NCBI GenBank assembly: GCA_041485125.1
Contig: JBGPIT010000192.1
Coordinates: forward strand, 1-9,337
Length of the DNA: 9,337 bases
Direction: 5' to 3'
Source of the DNA: JBGPIT01 sp041485125
GTDB lineage: Bacteria; Desulfobacterota; Binatia; UTPRO1
The notes below the pieces were generated by a model. It was not told the origin of the DNA, did no database searches, and saw nothing but the letters and a program-made list of their open reading frames with translations. Both the position numbers and the translations under genes were made by a program. How positions within the stretch are numbered: the first letter of the stretch is position 1; each line of letters opens with the position of its first letter. Shown piece after piece: positions 1-6,352 of this stretch.

Positions 1-59
1 GCGAGAAACGCGATCGCCGCGACGGCGCGCCTCGCCGCGGTCTTGCCGGGTCGCTTCAC
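1..59 (-). CDS. Partial start of a probable secreted protein (cut by window edge)
   Basis: Reading the minus strand from a GTG at 59..57 gives an open frame to the window edge, only 19 complete codons. They read VKRPGKTAARRAVAAIAFL, with the first residue Met if GTG is the start. A basic n-region (K, R, K, RR) followed by an Ala/Ile/Phe/Leu stretch is what the beginning of a Sec signal peptide looks like. The GTG lies 5 bases after the stop of the upstream secreted-protein gene, so the two would form an operon and could be translationally coupled. The ribosome binding site is poor (GGAGCG, somewhat far upstream). Too little is visible to name a function, and the start codon is an inference from spacing and signal-peptide character. 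Confidence 0.42.
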   Translation of the reverse strand, partial: MKRPGKTAARRAVAAIAFL

Positions 60-64
60 GCCGC

Positions 65-469
65 TCAGCGCTCCGCAGCCGGCGGCGTACCGACACAGTC
101 GGTGTGCATCGCGCCGTCGGGCCCGATCGTCGCGCGCATCTCGTTCTGGAAGCGCCCCTGCAAGTCCACCATGACGCCGCCGCCGGGCGCGGCCTGCTCG
201 ACGAGGCCTTGCGTGCTGGTGCTCGTCGCGGCGATTCCGGCGCTCCGAGGTTGCGGCTCGGGCACCGCCGGCTCCGACGTGAGCGCGCCGGTCGCGGGAT
301 CGACGTAGACGCGCATCCCGGCCGAGCCCTCGCGTGCCGTGGCGTCATTGGCGGCGGCGCCGTTTGCAGCGTCGGCGTCGGACGCCAGCACGACGCGCGC
401 GCTCGACGCGACTGCGACGATCGCCGCGGCGAGCACCCACGACGCGACGATCCGACGAGAAGGCAACAT
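65..469 (-). CDS. Small secreted hypothetical protein, about 134 aa
   Basis: I do not recognise a named function. The ATG at 469..467 is chosen because GGAGG lies 7 bases upstream (minus strand); a GTG 14 codons earlier is possible but has no such site. The N-terminus (Met-Leu-Pro-Ser-Arg-Arg, then a hydrophobic run to about residue 28) is a signal peptide, with likely cleavage after Val-Leu-Ala near residue 29. The mature part is Ala/Thr/Pro-rich and low in complexity, with two ordered-looking blocks: GMRVYVDPATG at about 51-61, and VMVDLQGRFQNEMRATIG at about 99-116. The latter is followed by PDG and a single Cys at 125. The MRVYVDPxTG block resembles one in other small secreted proteobacterial proteins known only as hypotheticals (from memory, unchecked). 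No membrane anchor or lipobox is visible, so periplasmic or extracellular location is inferred. Confidence 0.82.
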   Translation of the reverse strand: MLPSRRIVASWVLAAAIVAVASSARVVLASDADAANGAAANDATAREGSAGMRVYVDPATGALTSEPAVPEPQPRSAGIAATSTSTQGLVEQAAPGGGVMVDLQGRFQNEMRATIGPDGAMHTDCVGTPPAAER

Positions 470-476
470 GGAAGAA

Positions 477-481
477 CCTCC
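477..481 (-). promoter_or_regulatory. Strong Shine-Dalgarno deciding the start of the small secreted protein
   Basis: On the minus strand GGAGG is followed by 7 bases (TTCTTCC) and then ATG at 469..467. This is the best ribosome binding site in the window besides the one at 8681-8686, and it fixes the start 14 codons inside the longest open frame. Confidence 0.75.
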
Positions 482-528
482 GAGATGAAGTGCGACGCCG
501 GCACACGGCACGCCGGATCGATATGAAA

Positions 529-537
529 GTTATATCA
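529..537 (-). promoter_or_regulatory. Candidate extended -10 promoter for the minus-strand secreted-protein genes
   Basis: On the minus strand this reads TGATATAAC, matching the extended -10 form TGnTATAAT at all but the last base. It lies in an AT-richer island (about 520-575) of an otherwise very GC-rich divergent intergenic region. It would start transcription roughly 50 bases before the ATG at 469. No convincing -35 is seen at 17 bases, which an extended -10 can tolerate. The -10 is embedded in an inverted repeat, GATAT (520-524) and ATATC (532-536), separated by 7 bases. Confidence 0.35.
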
Positions 538-691
538 GTCTGGCTACACTCGCTTATAGCTCGTTTGTAGATTGCGCAGGCTCAGCACGACGTCACATGG
601 AGCTGCGCATGAGACAGCGCCGGCCGTGACCTCGCGCCGTGCGCGGCGCGGGTGCGCCGGGCGCGCGGTTGATTACCCTCACGGCCGTGTT

Positions 692-696
692 AAGGA
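692..696 (+). promoter_or_regulatory. Ribosome binding site of the MaoC-family gene
   Basis: AAGGA ends 9 bases before the ATG at 706. The rest of the 470-705 divergent intergenic region shows no clear sigma70 promoter for the plus strand. Weak TTGATT at 669-674 is too close to the start region to be a convincing -35. Confidence 0.5.
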
Positions 697-705
697 ACCC
701 GGCCC

Positions 706-1764
706 ATGGCAGTCATTCGCAAGCAGGTCGGGCACTTCCTCGAGGACTTCAAGCCGGGCGCGCTCTATCGCCACAAGCGCGGCAAGACGGTGACCGACGG
801 GCTCCTCACGATCTTCGGCGACTTCTCGATGACGACGAACCCGTTGTCGAAGAACCTGCGCTATGCGCAGGCGTACGGCTTCCGCGGCCTGGTCGTCCAT
901 CCGGGTCTGGTGATGCTGGTGGTGTTCAGCCAGAGCGTGGAAGACGTCTCGGAAAATGCGCGCGCCAACCTCGAGTACATCGACATGTGCTTCGGCGTCC
1001 CGGTCTACGTCGGCGACACGCTCGAAGCGGAGACGCGCGTGCTGAGCGTGCGCGCCTCCACGAAAGATCCGAGCCTCGGCGTCGTGCACGTGCAGACGAC
1101 CGGCCGCAATCAGCACGGCGAAGTGGTCCTGACGTTCCAGCGCAAGGTGCAAGTCTGGAAGCGCGACCTGAGCGCCGCGATCGCCGACGGCGAGGAAGCG
1201 CCGCTCGAGATCCCGGTGTCGCTCGACCTCCCGCCCTACGACCCGAAGCGCGACTACAAGGCGCTCGCACACTTGAGCGCCGACGACACCTACTTCGAGA
1301 GCTTCAAGCCCGCCGACGTCCTCGAGCACTCGCGCGGACGGGTGGTCACGACCGATCACATCATGCTCACGGGGATCCTCGACAATACCTCGCAGGTGCA
1401 CTGCAATCAGTGGATGGTCGAGCAGGAGCCCGAGCGCTACGTCGGCGGCCAGCTGATCGTCTTCGGCGGCATTCCGTTCAACCTCTGCCTCGGCATCTCG
1501 TCCGCCGACGTCGGTGACAACGCGCTCGCCGACATCCGTTACATCACCGGACGCCACACCGCGCCGATCTTCGCCGGCGACACCGTGTTCGCGTCGACGG
1601 AGATCCGCGAGACGCGCGACTTTCCCGGCCGTCCCGACCTCGGCGTCCTGAGCGTCATCCTGCGCGGGCACAAGTTCCGCAAGAAGGGCGAGCCGGTCGA
1701 GAAGATCGACATCTTCTACTTGGAGCGCGAGCTGGCGGTGAAGCGCCGCAGCCACTACGCCTGA
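706..1764 (+). CDS. Double-hotdog MaoC-family acyl-CoA hydratase, mesaconyl-CoA hydratase-like
   Basis: The 352-aa protein has two MaoC hotdog halves, the size and layout of mesaconyl-CoA (beta-methylmalyl-CoA) hydratases. This family hydrates or dehydrates branched unsaturated acyl-CoAs in the cytoplasm. The N-terminal half (about 9-160) opens with VGHFLEDFKPGALYRH and has FGDFSMTTNPLS (37-48); the usual hydratase His of the D-x5-NPLH motif is Ser48, so this half is probably non-catalytic. The C-terminal half (about 180-345) holds DNTSQVHCN (226-234), matching the NTAQVHF-type motif of the Mch family, with Asp226 and His232 the likely catalytic pair. The ATG at 706 follows AAGGA at a good distance. 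The stop overlaps the next start by one base, implying a coupled operon with a reductase. The family call is firm; the exact substrate (mesaconyl-CoA, methylmalyl-CoA or another enoyl-CoA) is not shown by the sequence. Confidence 0.9.
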   Translation: MAVIRKQVGHFLEDFKPGALYRHKRGKTVTDGLLTIFGDFSMTTNPLSKNLRYAQAYGFRGLVVHPGLVMLVVFSQSVEDVSENARANLEYIDMCFGVPVYVGDTLEAETRVLSVRASTKDPSLGVVHVQTTGRNQHGEVVLTFQRKVQVWKRDLSAAIADGEEAPLEIPVSLDLPPYDPKRDYKALAHLSADDTYFESFKPADVLEHSRGRVVTTDHIMLTGILDNTSQVHCNQWMVEQEPERYVGGQLIVFGGIPFNLCLGISSADVGDNALADIRYITGRHTAPIFAGDTVFASTEIRETRDFPGRPDLGVLSVILRGHKFRKKGEPVEKIDIFYLERELAVKRRSHYA

Positions 1765-2816
1765 TGCCGCGCAAGCTCTCTCGATCGCTGATCCGCCCGG
1801 CGATCGCCAAACGCGCCGGGGCGCCTCATCGCACGACGATGAAGGCGGTGCTGGTGGCCGACGATCCGGATCGGACGCTCGCCGTCGGCGAAGCCCCGAT
1901 GCCGGAGCTGCTTCCCGATCACGTGCTGATGAAGGTGCACGCGACGGCGGTGAACCGCGCCGACCTGCTGCAACGGCACGGCCTCTACCCGCCACCACCG
2001 GGCGAGTCGCCGATTCTCGGTCTCGAAGCAGCCGGTCAAGTCGCGGCGAAGACGGACGGCGCCAAGGGTTGGCGGGTCGGCGATCGGGTGATGGCGCTCC
2101 TCGGCGGCGGCGGGTACGCGGAGTTCGCGGCCGTCCACAAGGACATGCTGCTCGCGATCCCGCCGCAGCTCTCGTTCGAGGAGGCGGCGGCGATCCCCGA
2201 GGCGTTCTACACCGCTTTCGTGAACCTCTTCCTCGAGGCGGGGCTCGCCAAAGGCGAGTACGTGCTGATCCACGCCGGCGGCAGCGGCGTCGGCACCGCC
2301 GCGATCCAGCTCGCGCGCGAGCGGAAGACCCGCGTCTTCATCACCGCCGGCAGCGAGGACAAGATCGCGCGCTGCAAAGATCTCGGTGCCGAGGCGGGGA
2401 TCAACTACAAGACCCAGGACTTCGCGACGCGACTCGGCGAGCTCACCGGCGGCGACGGCATCGACGTCGCGCTCGACTGCATCGGCGCGAGCTACCTCGC
2501 GCAGCACGTGCGCGTGCTGCGCACGCGCGGTCGTCTCGTCATCATCGGCCTCATGGGCGGCACCCACACCGAGATCGATCTCGCCGCGACGGTCCGCAAA
2601 CGCCTGCGCGTGATCGGCTCGGTCCTGCGCAGCCGCAGCCTCAAGGAGAAGATCGCGATCACCCGCGACTTCAAGGCCGAGGTCCTGCCGCTCTTCACCA
2701 AGCAGGTGCTGAAGCCGATCGTCGACTCGGTCTTCCCCCTCGCCGAGGTCGAGAAGGCCCACGAGCGAGTCGCCGCGAACCTCAACTTCGGCAAGGTCGT
2801 CCTGAAGATCGACTGA
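1764..2816 (+). CDS. PIG3-type NAD(P)H:quinone oxidoreductase, zinc-free MDR family
   Basis: This medium-chain dehydrogenase/reductase lacks the zinc ligands and transfers hydride from NAD(P)H to quinones or activated double bonds. Visible blocks are NRADLLQRHGLYPPPPG (from residue 64) with ILGLEAAG after it, the hallmark of the PIG3/TP53I3-like branch. The Rossmann motif HAGGSGVGTAAIQLA (170-184) binds the nucleotide, followed by GSEDKIARCKDLGAE, and the terminus FGKVVLKID is typical. The start at 1764 overlaps the preceding stop (TGATG), which favours translational coupling. It adds a basic 25-residue extension (MPRKLSRSLIRPAIAKR...) before MKAVLV at 1839, where the family normally begins. 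Neither ATG has a Shine-Dalgarno, so 1839 is a real alternative giving 325 aa. Pairing with an enoyl-CoA hydratase raises the possibility of an enoyl-CoA or enone reductase role (inference). Confidence 0.9.
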   Translation: MPRKLSRSLIRPAIAKRAGAPHRTTMKAVLVADDPDRTLAVGEAPMPELLPDHVLMKVHATAVNRADLLQRHGLYPPPPGESPILGLEAAGQVAAKTDGAKGWRVGDRVMALLGGGGYAEFAAVHKDMLLAIPPQLSFEEAAAIPEAFYTAFVNLFLEAGLAKGEYVLIHAGGSGVGTAAIQLARERKTRVFITAGSEDKIARCKDLGAEAGINYKTQDFATRLGELTGGDGIDVALDCIGASYLAQHVRVLRTRGRLVIIGLMGGTHTEIDLAATVRKRLRVIGSVLRSRSLKEKIAITRDFKAEVLPLFTKQVLKPIVDSVFPLAEVEKAHERVAANLNFGKVVLKID

Positions 2817-2824
2817 GGTGCGCC

Positions 2825-2841
2825 GACCGCTTCGGCGGGTC
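2825..2841 (+). terminator. UUCG-capped hairpin after the reductase gene (possible terminator or RNA-end stabiliser)
   Basis: Eight bases after the stop at 2814-2816, GACCGC and GCGGGTC pair around a TTCG loop with one bulged G. The closing C-G pair makes it a very stable cUUCGg tetraloop. No T-run follows, so it is not a classical intrinsic terminator. It may mark the 3' end of the hydratase/reductase transcript or slow polymerase before the ATPase gene. Confidence 0.4.
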
Positions 2842-2889
2842 ACGCGGTGACGTCCGCACCGTGTCTGTGGTATTTCGCACACCGACCGG

Positions 2890-5800
2890 TTGTCGAACGT
2901 CGATCCACACGGCGGCGAACCGAAGTTGAACGAGCCCAGCACCGCAGCAAGCCGCAGAAACGCCTTCGTCGGACGCGAAGCGGAGATCCGCGCGCTCGAG
3001 GGGAACCTGAGCGACGCACTGGCGGGACATGGCCGGGTAGTCGCGCTCGTCGGCGAGCCGGGGATCGGCAAGACCCGCACCGTCGAGGAGTTCGTCGGGC
3101 GGACGGCCGCGAACGACGCCCACGTGCTCTGGGGTCGCTGCCCGGAGCACGACGGCGTTCCGGCCTACTGGCCGTGGGTGCAGGCGATCCGCAGCTACGC
3201 CGAGGAGACCGACGCCGAGACCCTGCGCAGCGCCCTCGGCTCCGCCGCCGCCGACGTCGCGCAGATCGTGCCGGGGATCCGCGAGCGCTTCCCGGATCTG
3301 CAGACGACCGCGCCGGTCGGTCCCGAGCAATCGCGCTTCCGCTTCTTCGACAGCGTCGCGACGTTCCTGCAGCGTGCCGCCGACCGCGAGCCGTTGATCC
3401 TCATCCTCGACGATCTGCATTGGGCGGATCACGACTCGATGCTGCTGCTCGGCTTCGTCGCGCCCGAGATCCGCCGCAGCCGGGTGCTGATCATCGCGAC
3501 GTACCGCGAGCTCGAGATGCGCCGCATGCCTCGACTGCTGAGCGAGGTCGCGCGCGCGAGCGAGCGCATCCCGCTCCGCGGCCTCGAGCGCGCGCACGTC
3601 GAGGAGCTCGTCAACCGTGCCGCGACGTCACGCCCGGAGGACTCGCTGGTCGCCGATCTGTATCGCATCACCGAAGGCAACCCGTTCTTCCTCGGCGAGG
3701 TGATCCGCATGCTGGCGGCGGAGGGGCGGCTCGCGCGGCAGGGACTCAAGTCGGGCCCGCTCATTCTCCCGGAGGAAGTCCGGCAGGTGATCCGTCGCCA
3801 CGTCGAGCCGCTCGGCGACGACGACCGCCGCGTGCTCGCGATCGCCGCCGTCATGGGGCGCGACTTCGAGGTCGCGCCGTTGCAGGTCGCGTGCGAGCTC
3901 CCCGGCGATCGCCTGCTCGACCATCTCACCAACGCCTGCGCGGCCGGTCTGCTCGAGGAGCCTGCCGGCGCGGTGGCGCGCTTCCGCTTCGCGCACGCGC
4001 TGATCCGCGAAACGCTCTACGGGGACTTGAGCCCGGCGCGTCGTGCCGAGCTGCACCGCCGGATCGCGATCGCGCTCGAGACCTTGCACGCGGGCGCGAG
4101 CGAGCTGCCGTTCGCCGAGCTCGCGCATCATTTTTTCCACGCCGCGCCGCTCGGCGACGCCGCGACCGCGATCTCCTACGCGATGCGGGCCGGCGAGCGC
4201 GCGGTCGCGCTGCTCGGCTACGAGGAGGCGGTGCGCCACTACGAGCGCGGGCTCGAGGCGCTGGCGCTGCAACCGCCCGACGAGCGCTTGCGCCTGCAGC
4301 TCCTGCTCGCGCTCGGCGACGCGCAGTGGCGCGCCGGCGACAACGCCACCGCGCGCGAGAGCTTCGAGGGCGCCGCGGCCATCGCGCGCACGCTCGGCGA
4401 CCGGCAAGCGTTCGCGCGCGCGGCGATCGGCGCCGGCCGCGTCACCGCCGAGCGCGGGGCGCTCGATCAACGGCTGGTGCAGCTGCTCGAGGAAGCGCTG
4501 CGGATGGTCGGCGAGGGCGACAGCGCGCTCCGCGCCGGCCTCCTCGCCCGACTGGCGATGGCGCTCTACTTCTCGCGCCAAGAGGCGCGCCGCGACGCGC
4601 TGAGTGAGCAAGCGGTCGCGATGGCACGCCGGGTCGGCGATCCGATGGCACTCGTCGCCGCGCTCATCACGCGTCACTTCATCCTGTGGGGACCGGGCGA
4701 CCCGACCGAGCGCCTCGCGATCACCACCGAAGTGCGCGCGATCGCCGACCTCCTGCCTGATCGGCAACCGAGCTTCGAGATCACACGCTGGCGGATCCTC
4801 GACCTCGAGGAGCTCGGCGAGATGGCCGCCGCCGATCTCGAGGTGCAGGCGTACGCCAATGCCGCGACCACGACGCGCTTGCCGACCTACTGCTGGCACG
4901 CGGCGCTGGTGCGCGCGATGCGCGCGCTCCTCGTCGGCAACTACGACGATGCCGGCCGTCTCGCCGCCGAGGCGCTGATGCAGAAGCAGGACGGGTACGC
5001 GTCGGGGCCGGGGCAATCGTACGGCATCCAGATGTTTCTCTTCTGTCGTGAGCGCGGCGGCTTGGCCGACCTCGAGGAGCCCTTCGCCGCGCTCGCACGC
5101 GAGTACGCGACGCTGCCGGTCTGGCGCTGCGGCCTCGCGCTGGTGCACCTCGAGCTCGGACGCGTCGAGGCGGCGCGCACTGGCGTCGAGGCGCTCTCGC
5201 GAGAAGGCTTCGCCGACCTGCCGCGCGACGGCAACTTCATTCCGGCCTTGGTCCTGCTCGCCGAGCTCGTGCACCGTCTCGGCGACGTGCGCCACGCCGC
5301 GACGCTGTATCCACTCATCGCGGAGCTCGAGCGCCGCAACGTGATCGTCGGTCCGTCAGCCGGATGCTACGGCTCGGCCGCACGCTACGCCGGCCTGCTC
5401 GCCGCGACGCTCGAGCGCTTCGACGATGCCGCCCGCCACTTCGAGGATGCGTTGGCGATGAACGCGCGCATCGGCGCCCGTCCGTTCCTCGCCTACACGC
5501 AGCTCGACTTCTCGCGCCTGCTGCTCGCGCGCGGCGCTGACGGCGACGAGGCACGCGCGGCGCTGCTCGTCGCGAGCGCGCGCACCACGGCGAGCGAGCT
5601 CGGCATGCGGCGGCTGGAGCATCTGCTCGAGACCCTCGTCCCGAAGCGGGTCGAGGTTCCGGCCGCCGATGCCGTCGCGACGGCGCGGCCGGCGCCGGCG
5701 ACCGGCGACAGTGCCGTCGCTGCCGCCTTCCGCAAGAACGGTGAGTACTGGACGATCGAGTACGCCGCCGACTCCTTTCGTCTGAAGGACACCAAAGGCT

Positions 5801-6303
5801 TGGCCTACCTGGCGACCTTGATCAGCCACCCCGGCCGCGAGTTTCACGTGCTCGACCTCGGCATCGGCCCGTCGACGACCTCCGTCGCGTCTGACCGCGA
5901 GCTCGGCGACGCCGGACTGCAGGCGGGCGATCTCGGCGACGCCGGCGAGATGCTCGATGCGGAAGCGCGCGCCGCCTACAAGGCCCGGCTGATCGACCTG
6001 CGCGAGGACCTCGAGGAGGCGCAGGAGTTCAACGACCCCGAGCGTGCCGCCCGCGCGGAGGAGGAGATCGATACCCTGAGCCAGGAGCTCGCCCGCGCCA
6101 TGGGCATCGGTGGCCGGGTTCGCAAGGCGGGGTCGGTCGCCGAACGGGCCCGCCTGAACGTCGGCCGGGCGATCAACGCCGTCATCAAGAAGATCAGCAG
6201 CGAAAGCCTGGGGCTCGGCCAGCACCTCAGCGCCGCGGTCAAGACCGGAACATTTTGCTCCTACACCCCCGACCCCCGGCTTCCGATACGTTGGCGCCTT
6301 TGA
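2890..6303 (+). CDS. Large STAND-like AAA ATPase with TPR-like region and conserved C-terminal module
   Basis: The 1137-aa protein begins with an AAA_16/STAND-type nucleotide-binding region: FVGREAEIRALE near 26-37, Walker A GEPGIGKT (55-62), Walker B LILILDDLHWAD (169-180), the strand RVLIIATYRE (198-207) and EGNPFFLGEV (262-271). These blocks are shared with MalT/LAL regulators and with ATPases fused to adenylate cyclases. Residues about 400-930 are helical, Ala/Leu/Arg-rich TPR-like repeats. There is no LuxR helix-turn-helix. Instead the tail has FRKNGEYWTIEY (947-958), KGLAYLATLISHPGREFHVL (969-988), a charged coiled coil (about 1015-1070) and a TGTFCSYTPDPR terminus. I recall this tail from other large ATPases, but its function is not established. 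The TTG at 2890 is the first possible start after an in-frame stop at 2848; no ribosome binding site is seen. Likely a cytoplasmic ATP-dependent signal integrator or regulator; target unknown. Confidence 0.9.
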   Translation: MSNVDPHGGEPKLNEPSTAASRRNAFVGREAEIRALEGNLSDALAGHGRVVALVGEPGIGKTRTVEEFVGRTAANDAHVLWGRCPEHDGVPAYWPWVQAIRSYAEETDAETLRSALGSAAADVAQIVPGIRERFPDLQTTAPVGPEQSRFRFFDSVATFLQRAADREPLILILDDLHWADHDSMLLLGFVAPEIRRSRVLIIATYRELEMRRMPRLLSEVARASERIPLRGLERAHVEELVNRAATSRPEDSLVADLYRITEGNPFFLGEVIRMLAAEGRLARQGLKSGPLILPEEVRQVIRRHVEPLGDDDRRVLAIAAVMGRDFEVAPLQVACELPGDRLLDHLTNACAAGLLEEPAGAVARFRFAHALIRETLYGDLSPARRAELHRRIAIALETLHAGASELPFAELAHHFFHAAPLGDAATAISYAMRAGERAVALLGYEEAVRHYERGLEALALQPPDERLRLQLLLALGDAQWRAGDNATARESFEGAAAIARTLGDRQAFARAAIGAGRVTAERGALDQRLVQLLEEALRMVGEGDSALRAGLLARLAMALYFSRQEARRDALSEQAVAMARRVGDPMALVAALITRHFILWGPGDPTERLAITTEVRAIADLLPDRQPSFEITRWRILDLEELGEMAAADLEVQAYANAATTTRLPTYCWHAALVRAMRALLVGNYDDAGRLAAEALMQKQDGYASGPGQSYGIQMFLFCRERGGLADLEEPFAALAREYATLPVWRCGLALVHLELGRVEAARTGVEALSREGFADLPRDGNFIPALVLLAELVHRLGDVRHAATLYPLIAELERRNVIVGPSAGCYGSAARYAGLLAATLERFDDAARHFEDALAMNARIGARPFLAYTQLDFSRLLLARGADGDEARAALLVASARTTASELGMRRLEHLLETLVPKRVEVPAADAVATARPAPATGDSAVAAAFRKNGEYWTIEYAADSFRLKDTKGLAYLATLISHPGREFHVLDLGIGPSTTSVASDRELGDAGLQAGDLGDAGEMLDAEARAAYKARLIDLREDLEEAQEFNDPERAARAEEEIDTLSQELARAMGIGGRVRKAGSVAERARLNVGRAINAVIKKISSESLGLGQHLSAAVKTGTFCSYTPDPRLPIRWRL

Positions 6304-6326
6304 ACATAGTTCATTCGGATCGAACG
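6301..6326 (+). promoter_or_regulatory. Copy 1 of a GAAC-N3-GTTC-N9-GAAC element before the methyltransferase gene
   Basis: TGAACATAGTTCA (6301-6313) is a perfect inverted repeat around a 3-base centre, and its first three bases are the stop codon of the ATPase gene. A third half-site GAAC follows at 6322-6325 after 9 bases. The same architecture recurs at 8644-8669, with 20 of 26 positions identical. The element ends 11 bases before GGAAGGGG, the probable ribosome binding site of the methyltransferase. It could be a dimer-binding operator or an ECF-type promoter, in which TGAAC serves as -35 and the ACGCC at its 3' end as -10. Confidence 0.5.
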
Positions 6327-6336
6327 CCTACCGTAC

Positions 6337-6344
6337 GGAAGGGG
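6337..6344 (+). promoter_or_regulatory. Probable ribosome binding site favouring the TTG start of the methyltransferase
   Basis: GGAAGGGG ends 8 bases before TTG at 6353, an optimal distance. It is 14 bases before GTG at 6359 and 29 bases before ATG at 6374, so it argues for the TTG start despite the weaker codon. Confidence 0.45.
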
Positions 6345-6352
6345 CGCCCGAG

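Noticed and set aside
679..3080. Two minus-strand frames of about 440 codons opposite the hydratase and reductase
   Set aside because: Their translations are Arg/Asp/His-rich without motifs, and the plus strand has clear MaoC and MDR proteins there.
2847..5295. Plus-strand 586-codon and minus-strand 555-codon frames inside the ATPase gene
   Set aside because: Both are Arg/Ala-rich shadows of the ATPase frame, which carries Walker A, Walker B and continuous family-like sequence.
6247..6261. Near-palindrome GGAACATTTTGCTCC resembling the GAAC element
   Set aside because: It has a mismatch and different spacing, lacks the third half-site, and encodes the conserved TGTFCSYTP end of the ATPase, so coding constraint explains it.
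2890..6303. LuxR/LAL transcriptional activator
   Set aside because: The ATPase and EGNPFFLGEV blocks fit, but no LuxR helix-turn-helix is present at the C-terminus, so that name would mislead.
6301..6326. LexA (SOS) box
   Set aside because: The Bacillus-type LexA box has GAAC-N4-GTTC and the alphaproteobacterial one GTTC-N7-GTTC; here the spacing is N3 and the third half-site is inverted at N9. The flanking genes are not SOS genes.
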